Assembly: GCF_020400655.1 (NCBI RefSeq)
Contig: NZ_JAINRC010000004.1
Span: forward strand, 366,664 to 430,663
Direction: 5' to 3'
Origin: Streptomyces spinosus
GTDB taxonomy: Bacteria; Actinomycetota; Actinomycetes; Streptomycetales; Streptomycetaceae
DNA: 64,000 nt
Shown here piece after piece: positions 1 to 8,228 of the stretch. Both the position numbers and the translations under genes were made by a program. The notes beneath the pieces were generated by a model. That model searched no databases. It saw only the letters and a program-made list of their open reading frames with translations, and was not told where the DNA came from. The first letter of the stretch is position 1; every line of letters starts with the position of its first letter.

Positions 1-935
<935 letters not shown>

Positions 936-936
<1 letters not shown>

Positions 937-2294
937 TGAGTTCCTGGGGGGCCGGACCGGCGGAGGCCGACCGCGGGGAGGCGGGCGGTGTCCGTACGGC
1001 CCTGGCGGGCCTCACCACCCGGGGCCGCTCCTTCCTGGCCGCCGGGATCGCCGCCGCGATCTGCTCGTTCGTGCTGGGCCTGAGCGAGCTGCTGCGGGTC
1101 GGTCTGCTGCTCGCCGTGCTGCCCCTGCTCTGCGCGGCCGTGCTGTACCGCACGCGCTACCGGGTCGCCGCGAGCCGCCGTCTCGCCCCCGCGCGCGTCC
1201 CCGCCGGCAGCGAGGCGCGGGTGCACCTGCGCATGGACAACGTCTCCCGGCTGCCCACCGGCCTGCTGATGCTCCAGGACCGGGTGCCCTACGTCCTCGG
1301 GCCCCGGCCGCGCTTCGTGCTGGACCGGGTCGAGCCGGGCGGCCGCCGCGAGGTGTCCTACCGGGTCCGCTCGGACCTGCGGGGCCGCTATCCGCTCGGC
1401 CCGCTCCAGCTGCGGCTCACCGATCCCTTCGGCATGTGCGAGCTGACCCGCTCCTTCTCGACGTACGACACCCTGACGGTGATCCCGCGCGTGGAGCCGC
1501 TCTCCCCGGTCCGCTTCGGCGGCGAGGCCAAGGGGTACGGCGACGGGCTGCAGCGTTCGCTGGCCCTCGCTGGCGAGGACGACGTCATCCCGCGCGGCTA
1601 TCGCTACGGCGACGACCTGCGCCGGGTGCACTGGCGGTCCACCGCGCGCTACGGCGAACTGATGGTGCGCCGCGAGGAGCAGCCACGGCGCTCCCGGTGC
1701 ACCGTGCTCCTGGACACCCGTGGCGGCGCCTACGAGGGCGCGGGCCCGGACTCGGCCTTCGAGTGGGCGGTCTCCGGTGCCGCCTCCGTGCTGGTGCACA
1801 TGCTGGAGCGCGGCTTCTCGGTACGGCTGCTGACCGACAGCGGCAGCGCTGTGCCCGGCGAGGGCGCCGACGGGTTCGCGGGCACCGGACAGGAGACGGC
1901 GGACGCGGCCGGGCTGATGATGGACACCCTCGCGGTGATCGACCACTCCGACGGCACGGGGCTGTCCCGGGCGTACGACGTGCTGCGCGGCGGCAACGAG
2001 GGGCTGCTGATCGCCTTCCTGGGCGACCTGGACGAGGAGCAGGCCACGACGGTCGCCAAGATGAGCCGGCGCAGCGGCGGCGCCGTCGCCTTCGTGCTGG
2101 ACCCCGACACCTGGACCCGGGAGGCGACTGACGTCCCCCGCCCGGGTGACCGGCACGAGCGGCGGCTGCGGATGCTGCGCGAGGCGGGCTGGACGGCGCT
2201 GAGCGTGCCGCGCGGCGCCTCGGCCGACGAGCTGTGGCGGCGGGCGGACCGGGAGCGTTCCGGGCTGACCGCCGTGAGCGGGGAGGCACGGTGA
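936..2294 (+). CDS. DUF58 domain-containing membrane-associated protein
   Basis: 452 residues. Two hydrophobic segments lie near the N-terminus (about residues 35-75), followed by an immunoglobulin-like or linker region. The DUF58 signature sits around residues 210-245 (RGYRYGDDLRRVHWRSTAR), and the C-terminal part has a VWA-like fold. DUF58 proteins usually pair with MoxR ATPases and transglutaminase-like membrane proteins, as here. An in-frame GTG lies one codon upstream of the chosen ATG. The ATG was preferred because it gives the usual TGATG coupling with the upstream stop. The gene ends by overlapping the next start. Its biochemical role is not established. Confidence 0.92.
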
Positions 2295-4675
2295 TGAGCG
2301 GGCGGGCACGACTGGCACTGTGCGCGGCGGCGGCCACCCTGATGGCCTCCTGTGCGCTGCTGCCGCTGGTCACCGAGCCGACCTGGCTGCTGCAACTGGT
2401 CCCGCTGGTGGCCGTCCAGACCGGAGTCGGGGCGGCCGCCCGGCGGGTGCCGCTGGGGCGGACGCTGACCGTGGCGGCGCAGGCGCTGGTCACCCTGATG
2501 CTGCTGACCCTGGTCTTCGCCCGGGGGCACGCGCTCCTCGGGCTGATCCCCGGCCCGGACACCTTCCGGTACTTCGCCGGCCTGCTCCAGCAGGGCACGG
2601 ACGACGTCAGCCGGTACGCGACACCGGCACCGGTCACCGACGGCATCAAGCTGATGCTGATCGGCGGCGCGCTGGTGATCGGCCTGCTGGTCGACACGCT
2701 CGCGGTGACGCTGCGCAGCGCGGCCCCGGCCGGGCTGCCGCTGCTCGCGCTGTACTCGGTGGCCGCCGGCCTGTCCGGCGGCGGCGCGGACTGGCTGTGG
2801 TTCCTGGTGGCGGCGGCCGGCTATCTGATGCTGCTCCTCGCGGAGGGCCGGGACCGGCTCGCCCAGTGGGGCCGGGTCTTCGGCGGCGCGCCCCGCACCC
2901 CGGGCGGCCCGGAGGGCGCCGTGGCACCGGTGCGCACCGGACGCCGGATCGGCGCGGTGGCGCTCGGCGTGGCCCTGGTGGTGCCGCTCGCCCTGCCCAC
3001 GATCAACGGCGGCCTGCTGGACGCAGCGGGCGCCGGCGTGGGAGTGGGAGGCGGCAACGGGGGCACGATCTCGGCGGTCAACCCGCTGGTGTCCCTGCGC
3101 GACAACCTGAACACGAACGACGACCGCCAGGTGCTGACACTGCGGACGGACACGAACGACATCTCCGACCTGTACCTGCGGATCGTCTCCCTGGACGACT
3201 TCGACGGCACCACCTGGAAGCCGGCCCAGCGGCACATCGTCGGCGTCCCGGACAGGCTCCCCACACCCGTCGGCCTGGGTTCGGACGTCGACCGCGGCAA
3301 GGTGACGACGACCGTCACGGCGGCGGACTGGTACGCGCAGGACTGGCTGCCGATGCCCTACCCGCCGAGCGATGTGAAGATCAGCGGCCGGTGGCGGTAC
3401 GAGCCCGTCGGGATGACCCTCGTCGGCGACCGCGGCCAGACCACGCGGGGCGAGACCTACCAGGTGACCAGTCTGGACGTGCGGCCGACGGCGGAACAGC
3501 TGGCCGCCGCGCCGCAGCCGCCGGCCGCCCTGCGGCGCGAGTACACCAAGGTGCCGCCCTCGCTGCCGAAGGTGGTGGCCCGCACCGCGCAGGAGGTCAC
3601 GGCGGGCGCGACCAGTCACTATGAGGAGGCCGTGAAGCTCCAGGACTGGTTCTCGGTCAACGGGGGCTTCCAGTACGACACCTCGGTGGAGGTGGGTCGC
3701 GGTCCCGGCGCCATAGCGAACTTCCTGAAGAAGAAGCAGGGCTTCTGCGTCCACTTCTCCTTCGCGATGGCGGCCATGGCCCGCACCCTCGGCATCCCGG
3801 CCCGGGTCGCGGTGGGCTTCGCGCCCGGCACCCCGCAGGCCGACGGCACGGTCGCGGTGAGCCAGAAGGACGCGCACGCGTGGCCCGAGCTGTACTTCGA
3901 GGGCGTGGGCTGGACCCGTTTCGAGCCGACCCCGACCCGGGGCACCACGCCGTCCTACACCCAGTCGGACACGCCGGGCAGCTCGGTGCCGGAGGAGGCG
4001 CTGCCGTCCAAGGGGGCGTCCTCGGCGCCCTCGGCGGCGGCCTCGCCGAGCGAGAGCTGCGCCGGTGAGCTGCGCAGGCTCCAGGCCTGCGGCAGCGCGT
4101 CCGCGGCGGCGGTCCCGGCCCACGAGGACGGCGGCGACGGCTGGTGGTGGTGGCCGCTGACCGGGCTGGGCGCGCTGCTGGTCCTGGCGGTTCCGCTGTC
4201 GCCGCTGCTGTGGCGCGAGCGGATGCGCGGGCGCCGGCTGGGCGGGCACGACCGGACGCCGGGGGGCGCGGCGGCGCACACCCTGGCGGCGTGGCAGGAG
4301 CTGACCGACAGCGCCTGGGACCACGGCATCGCGCCGGACGAGTCGCTGACTCCGCGCAAGGCCGCCGACCGGATCGTGCGGCTCGGCCATCTCGATCCGG
4401 CGGCCGGGGCCGCCGTGCACCGGGTGGCGGACGCGGTGGAGCAGGTGCTGTACGCGCCCGCCCCGCGCCCGGCCCCCGGGACGGCACAGGACGTACGCCG
4501 GGTGACCGAGGCACTGCGGGCCACGGTGAGCACCGGGACGCGGCTGCGGGCGCGGTTCCTGCCCCGCTCCTCGGTCCGGGTGCTGTGGACGCTGTCGGCC
4601 CGCTGGTCGACCCTGCGAACCCGCCTCACGGCAGCCCGCCCGACACTCCGCCGTCCATCAGGGCAGCGAAGCTGA
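2294..4675 (+). CDS. TgpA-type transglutaminase-like membrane protein
   Basis: 793 residues. The N-terminal third carries about five to six membrane segments. A long periplasm-side region then contains the transglutaminase core: Cys in QGFCVHFSF, followed by the His of DAHAWPE and an acidic partner nearby (about residues 480-545). A low-complexity Ser/Ala linker, one more membrane segment beginning with four Trp, and a cytoplasmic DUF4129-like tail follow. The arrangement matches the TgpA family found beside MoxR and DUF58 genes. The start was placed at the ATG overlapping the DUF58 stop, with GGGGAGG just upstream. An in-frame GTG one codon earlier is possible. The substrate is unknown. Confidence 0.92.
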   Translation: MSGRARLALCAAAATLMASCALLPLVTEPTWLLQLVPLVAVQTGVGAAARRVPLGRTLTVAAQALVTLMLLTLVFARGHALLGLIPGPDTFRYFAGLLQQGTDDVSRYATPAPVTDGIKLMLIGGALVIGLLVDTLAVTLRSAAPAGLPLLALYSVAAGLSGGGADWLWFLVAAAGYLMLLLAEGRDRLAQWGRVFGGAPRTPGGPEGAVAPVRTGRRIGAVALGVALVVPLALPTINGGLLDAAGAGVGVGGGNGGTISAVNPLVSLRDNLNTNDDRQVLTLRTDTNDISDLYLRIVSLDDFDGTTWKPAQRHIVGVPDRLPTPVGLGSDVDRGKVTTTVTAADWYAQDWLPMPYPPSDVKISGRWRYEPVGMTLVGDRGQTTRGETYQVTSLDVRPTAEQLAAAPQPPAALRREYTKVPPSLPKVVARTAQEVTAGATSHYEEAVKLQDWFSVNGGFQYDTSVEVGRGPGAIANFLKKKQGFCVHFSFAMAAMARTLGIPARVAVGFAPGTPQADGTVAVSQKDAHAWPELYFEGVGWTRFEPTPTRGTTPSYTQSDTPGSSVPEEALPSKGASSAPSAAASPSESCAGELRRLQACGSASAAAVPAHEDGGDGWWWWPLTGLGALLVLAVPLSPLLWRERMRGRRLGGHDRTPGGAAAHTLAAWQELTDSAWDHGIAPDESLTPRKAADRIVRLGHLDPAAGAAVHRVADAVEQVLYAPAPRPAPGTAQDVRRVTEALRATVSTGTRLRARFLPRSSVRVLWTLSARWSTLRTRLTAARPTLRRPSGQRS

Positions 4676-4711
4676 ACAGCCGCGCCGTCCGTACGGGCGG
4701 CGCGGCTGTTC
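4674..4711 (+). terminator. Hairpin terminator after the MoxR-DUF58-TgpA operon
   Basis: A 14-bp perfect stem (GAACAGCCGCGCCG with its complement) and a 10-nt loop begin inside the stop codon of the transglutaminase gene. There is no T-run, as is common for Streptomyces terminators. Confidence 0.8.
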
Positions 4712-4836
4712 ACGTCCCTCACGGCTGACCTCGGGCAAGACGGTGGGCGTGTGCTGAGTGGGGCCGACACGGGGCTGAGTGCGGGCGGCGCAGGGCAGGG
4801 GCGGCCGGCACTGGGTGGTCGGAGGGGCCGGGCACG

Positions 4837-4874
4837 CGTGAGGGGCGGCCACCGGCTGGTGGCCGCCCCTCACG
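4837..4874 (-). terminator. Hairpin terminator downstream of the DUF3040 gene
   Basis: A 17-bp perfect stem (arm CGTGAGGGGCGGCCACC) with a 4-nt loop lies 40 bp past the stop of the minus-strand DUF3040 gene. Together with the hairpin at 4674-4711 it separates two convergent transcription units. The remaining 4712-4836 holds no gene that I can support. Confidence 0.8.
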
Positions 4875-4913
4875 GATGTCCGCGGGTCCGGCGCCGTGGG
4901 AGGCGCGGCGCGG

Positions 4914-5297
4914 TCAGTGACCCTGTTCGTCCCGGCGGCGCTGCCAGCGCTGCTCGATCCGGTCCATCATGGAGCGCTTCGGCCGCGCCTGGCGGCGCGG
5001 GCCGCCCGGGGGCTGCTCACCCGGCTTCGGTGCCTTGCGCCAGCCGGTGACGGCGAGCACGGCACAGCCCAGCATGACGAGGAACCCCACCACGCTCACC
5101 CAGATCAGCTGCGCGACCATTCCGGCCATGAGGAGCGCGATACCCGCGAGGAAGCCTGCGGCCGCCTGGTAGACCCGCCGCCGGGTGTACGTCCGCAGCC
5201 CGTTTCCCTCAAGCGCCGACGCGAACTTGGGGTCTTCGGCGTACAGCGCTCGCTCCATCTGCTCAAGCATTCGCTGCTCGTGCTCAGAGAGCGGCAC
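4914..5297 (-). CDS. DUF3040 domain-containing small membrane protein
   Basis: 127 residues. The N-terminal motif MPLSEHEQRMLEQMERAL is the DUF3040 signature. Two membrane segments lie at about residues 44-85, and the tail is basic and Gly/Pro/Arg-rich. The GTG start is preceded by GAGGAG at 7-nt spacing. The family is common in Actinobacteria, often near division genes or the DinB polymerase, and its function is unknown. The gene appears to be monocistronic. Confidence 0.9.
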   Translation of the reverse strand: MPLSEHEQRMLEQMERALYAEDPKFASALEGNGLRTYTRRRVYQAAAGFLAGIALLMAGMVAQLIWVSVVGFLVMLGCAVLAVTGWRKAPKPGEQPPGGPRRQARPKRSMMDRIEQRWQRRRDEQGH

Positions 5298-5610
5298 GGA
5301 GTCCTCCTCATCGTGCAGTCGCCGGGGGCGACCCGGGGGGTCCCTTCAGGATAGGCAGGGAATCGCCCCCGTGAAACCCGCCCCTCTACGCCAATTGGCC
5401 AACCGGAGCCCGTCATGGCCGTCCGACTCGCTGAGGCTTCCATTCCCCGGCGGCCGACCCGTCATGCCGGGCGGTGTACCTCGATCATACGGCGCAAACC
5501 CCTCGATCGGGGGGCTTGTGGCGTACTCCATCCGCGCACGAGGCGCTGATCAGCGGCTCGTCCCGGCTGCGCGCCCCGTCCCCGGGATGCGCTCGCGTGC
5601 CGAGGGTGTC
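5298..5610 (-). promoter_or_regulatory. Intergenic region carrying the DUF3040 promoter
   Basis: About 310 bp without a supported gene. It must hold the minus-strand DUF3040 promoter. A weak imperfect hairpin near 5507-5528 (AAGCCCC and GGGGTTT arms, read on the minus strand) may end the methyltransferase transcript. The ORFs crossing it have shadow-type composition. Confidence 0.4.
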
Positions 5611-6438
5611 TCAGGCCTCGCGAGGACCCGGGGTCTCACCGAGCACATGGAGCTGGGTGGCGACGGAATGGAACGCGGGCAGCTCGGCCGCCGCGGCCTC
5701 CAGCTTCAGCAGCGCGTCGAGGGCACCGGGCTCGGTGTCCACCAGCACCCCGGGCACCAGGTCGGCGAAGACGCGCACCCCGTGTACCGCACCGACCCGC
5801 AGACCCGCGCCCTCGACCAGCGCGGTGAGCTGCTCGGCGGTGAAGCGACGGGGCATCGGGTCGCCGGCGCCCCAGCGGCCGTCGGGGTCCCGCAGCGCCT
5901 GGTGGGCCTCGGTGAAGTGGCCGGCCAGGGCGCGGGCGAGCACGGCACCGCCGAGGCCGGCCGCGAGCAGGCTGAGGACGCCCTCGGGGCGCAGCGCGGC
6001 GACCGCGTTGCGGATGCCCTCGGCCGGGTCGTCCACGTACTCCAGGACGCCGTGGCACAGGACGGCGTCGTAGCCGCCGCGCTCGACCACGTCGAACAGG
6101 CCGTGCGCGTCGCCCTGGACCCCCTTGACCCGGTCGGCGACACCGGCCTCGGTGACGCGGCGCTCCAGCGCGAACAACGCGTTGGGGCTGGGGTCGACCA
6201 CGGTGACGCGGTGGCCGAGGCGGGCGAGGGGCACGGCGAACCTGCCGCTGCCGCCTCCGGTGTCCAGGACGTCCAGCGAGTCCCGGCCGGTGGCCTTGAC
6301 CCGGCGGTCCAGGGCGTCCTGCAGGACCTCCCAGACCACCGCCGTACCGAGAGAGGCGCGAGGGCGGGAGGGGTCGGAGCGCAGCGACGTCGTCTGGGGG
6401 TGGTGGTGGGAGACGGGCGGGCGCATCGGGTCCGACAC
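5611..6438 (-). CDS. Class I SAM-dependent methyltransferase
   Basis: 275 residues. The glycine-rich SAM-binding motif I (VLDTGGGSGRFA) is at about residues 56-67, motif II (VVDPS) follows, and the post-II region contains CHGVLEYVDDP. The GTG start follows GAGGAG at about 8 nt. The methyl acceptor cannot be predicted. Sequence features resemble CmoA/UbiE-like small-molecule or tRNA methyltransferases, but nothing diagnostic is present. It lies downstream of the HEPN gene on the same strand, 136 bp away, and may be cotranscribed. Confidence 0.88.
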   Translation of the reverse strand: MSDPMRPPVSHHHPQTTSLRSDPSRPRASLGTAVVWEVLQDALDRRVKATGRDSLDVLDTGGGSGRFAVPLARLGHRVTVVDPSPNALFALERRVTEAGVADRVKGVQGDAHGLFDVVERGGYDAVLCHGVLEYVDDPAEGIRNAVAALRPEGVLSLLAAGLGGAVLARALAGHFTEAHQALRDPDGRWGAGDPMPRRFTAEQLTALVEGAGLRVGAVHGVRVFADLVPGVLVDTEPGALDALLKLEAAAAELPAFHSVATQLHVLGETPGPREA

Positions 6439-6574
6439 GGCAGTTGACTCCTCGGCGGGGCGGGACTTCAGGCGATGTCCACCCTATTGCCTCCACGCCG
6501 TGCCTGGTCACCGCGGCGACGCCGGGCCACGCGCGCCTCCCCGGCGGGGTCCCGTGGCCGGCCCGCGTCCGTCG

Positions 6575-7204
6575 TCAGCCCGTGTCCGGCAGATCACCCC
6601 CCGGACCGGCTCCCCTCCCCCGGCCGTCTCCCCTCCTCGGGCCTTCTCCGCCGCCGGTGCCGTCGACGACGGCGGCGGCGGTGTCACCGGCGGTGTCCTG
6701 GCGGGGCTGGGGCAGGACCGGCTGGAGGACCAGCATCCGCTCCACGATGCGGAGGAACATCTCCACGTCGCGTATCAGGTCGTCCGCGTCCCGCTGCCCG
6801 GCCGCTCCCTGAATGCCCGCCTCGGCGCGGGCGCGGCGGGCGGCGCCGGAGGCGAACAGCGCGCTCCACTCGGTCAGTTCCGGGGCGATCTCGGGGAGCA
6901 CCTCCCAGGCGCTGCGGATGCGGGCCCGGCGGCGCGGGGAGGTCTCGGGCCGCCCCCGGGCGGCGAGTACGGCGGCGGCGGTGCGCAGGGCGGCGAGGTG
7001 GGCCGTCGCATAGCGCTCGTTCGGCGTCTCCAGGACGGTGGCCTCCTCCAGTCCGGCACGGGCCTGGGCGAGCAGGTCGAGGGCGGCGGGCGGGGCCGTG
7101 GCCCGGCGGAGCACGGGGTGCACGTCGCTCGCCGGGCCGGTCAGTGAGGGGGCAGGGCCGGTGGCGCGGCGCCGGCGTGCGGCGGCTGCGGACGAGTGGG
7201 CCAT
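6575..7204 (-). CDS. SAV_6107-family HEPN domain protein
   Basis: 209 residues. The all-helical central region (about 40-155) contains an R-x4-H motif (R64 to H69, in NERYATAH). This fits the R-x4-6-H signature seen in RNase-type HEPN domains. The protein resembles the Streptomyces family typified by SAV_6107. No MNT nucleotidyltransferase partner is adjacent, so this is not a classical HEPN-MNT toxin pair. The C-terminal 50 residues are Gly/Arg-rich and disordered. The ATG start is preceded by AGGAGG at good spacing. The gene diverges from the TetR-controlled ABC operon across a 166-bp gap. RNase activity is inferred only from the motif. Confidence 0.82.
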   Translation of the reverse strand: MAHSSAAAARRRRATGPAPSLTGPASDVHPVLRRATAPPAALDLLAQARAGLEEATVLETPNERYATAHLAALRTAAAVLAARGRPETSPRRRARIRSAWEVLPEIAPELTEWSALFASGAARRARAEAGIQGAAGQRDADDLIRDVEMFLRIVERMLVLQPVLPQPRQDTAGDTAAAVVDGTGGGEGPRRGDGRGRGAGPGGDLPDTG

Positions 7205-7323
7205 GACGAACCTCCTGTCGTCTGGGTGACGGCACGAATGCCGTATGTGCCCATCGTGCGGTATGCCACTGACAATCCGTTCCGACCTGCGCTTTTGCCT
7301 CGATCGTAGGTTCGGGCGTATTT

Positions 7324-7352
7324 TTGCACTGACCAGTCAGTTCAATTATGGC
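7324..7352 (+). promoter_or_regulatory. Promoter with TetR-type operator for the ABC/YhgE/TetR operon
   Basis: The -35 is TTGCAC (7324-7329) and the -10 is TATGGC (7347-7352), separated by exactly 17 bp. Inside the spacer lies the inverted repeat ACTGAC-CA-GTCAGT (7328-7341), a perfect 6-bp arm palindrome of the kind bound by TetR repressors. A TetR gene closes this operon, so autoregulation is likely. The predicted transcript would start near 7359, just before the GTG at 7371. Confidence 0.68.
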
Positions 7353-7370
7353 TACACGGCAGGGGGGCTT

Positions 7371-8228
7371 GTGGACGACGCACACGCAACGGCCGGCGCG
7401 GACGGAACCGCCGGCGCGGACGGAACCGCCGGCGCGGGCGCCGCTGCCGGCGCCGGTGTCAGGGCCGAGGCGCTCGGGCTCAAGGGGCCGCGGGGCTGGG
7501 CCTTCCGCGGCGTCACCCTGGACGCGGGGCCCGGCTCGCTGATCGCGATCGAGGGACCGTCCGGCTCCGGCCGCACGTGTCTGCTGCTCGCACTCACGGG
7601 ACGGATGAAGCCCACCGAGGGAGTGGCCGCCGTCGCCGGGTTCAAACTCCCGCGTCAGATGGCGGCCCTGCGCCGTGTCGGCGCGGTGGCGAACGTGACC
7701 GGCGTGACCGACCTGGAGCCGGCCCTCACCGTCGGGGAGCACCTGCGCGAACGGGCGCTGCTGCAGCACCGGTTCGGCGACTCCCTGCGTCAACTGCTGC
7801 GCCCCCGGGCCCAGCGCGCGTACGAGGCGCGGCTGCGGGCCGACGCGGCCCTGGCCGCCGCCGGACTCGACCTGGAGACGCTCCCGAAGGGCTCCCGTAC
7901 GGCCGTACGCGACCTGGAACGGCCGCAGGAGCTGCGCCTGTCCCTCGCGCTGGCCCTGCTCGGCCGGCCCCTGCTGCTCGGGGTGGACGACGTCGACATG
8001 AAGCTCTCGGACGCCGAACGCGCCGGGATGTGGGACCTGTTGCGCTCCCTCACGCGCGCGGGCACGACGGTCCTGGCCGTGTGCCGCACCGCTCCCGAGG
8101 ACTGCGTCAGCGTCTCGACCGAGCCGGAGAAGCCGGAGAACCCGGAGAAGCCGGAGAAGCCGGAGAAGCCGGAGAAGCCGGAGAAGGAGGATGCCGGTGA
8201 TGCGCTCACCGAGGCTGGCCGCGCTTGA
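7371..8228 (+). CDS. Degenerate ABC transporter ATP-binding protein
   Basis: 285 residues. After an Ala/Gly-rich leader with repeated ADGTAG units, the ABC fold is clear but its catalytic motifs are altered. Walker A reads GPSGSGRT (62-69), with Arg in place of the invariant Lys. The signature position reads LERPQ (182-186) rather than LSGGQ. Walker B ends DD (206-207) without the catalytic Glu. The C-terminus is a run of Pro-Glu-Lys repeats. The GTG start was chosen for the adjacent AGGGGGG ribosome site and the promoter immediately upstream; a longer frame to 7245 would run through that promoter. It overlaps the YhgE gene and may be a regulatory or nucleotide-binding partner rather than an active ATPase. 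Confidence 0.83.
   Translation: MDDAHATAGADGTAGADGTAGAGAAAGAGVRAEALGLKGPRGWAFRGVTLDAGPGSLIAIEGPSGSGRTCLLLALTGRMKPTEGVAAVAGFKLPRQMAALRRVGAVANVTGVTDLEPALTVGEHLRERALLQHRFGDSLRQLLRPRAQRAYEARLRADAALAAAGLDLETLPKGSRTAVRDLERPQELRLSLALALLGRPLLLGVDDVDMKLSDAERAGMWDLLRSLTRAGTTVLAVCRTAPEDCVSVSTEPEKPENPEKPEKPEKPEKPEKEDAGDALTEAGRA
8120..8187 (+). repeat. 9-bp tandem repeat encoding Pro-Glu-Lys units
   Basis: About seven copies of the 9-mer CCGGAGAAG, one carrying a variant codon, encode (PEK)n at the C-terminus of the ABC ATPase. The last copies run into GGAGG, the ribosome-binding site for the next gene, so the repeat is also part of the coupling region. Confidence 0.9.

Noticed and set aside
1730..4420. 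896-residue open frame on the minus strand across the DUF58 and transglutaminase genes
   Set aside because: High-GC shadow frame. Composition is Arg/Gly/His/Pro-rich without domains, and both plus-strand genes are clearly conserved.
5396..5530. tRNA-like or small RNA gene in the DUF3040-methyltransferase gap
   Set aside because: No cloverleaf or conserved T-loop; only a weak hairpin.
6575..7204. HEPN-MNT toxin-antitoxin system
   Set aside because: No nucleotidyltransferase gene beside the HEPN gene.
7245..7370. Longer N-terminus for the ABC ATPase
   Set aside because: It would translate through the -35/-10 and TetR operator. The GTG at 7371 has its own ribosome site.
8120..8187. CRISPR-like repeat
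   Set aside because: 9-bp units without spacers, inside a coding region; it is a coding tandem repeat.
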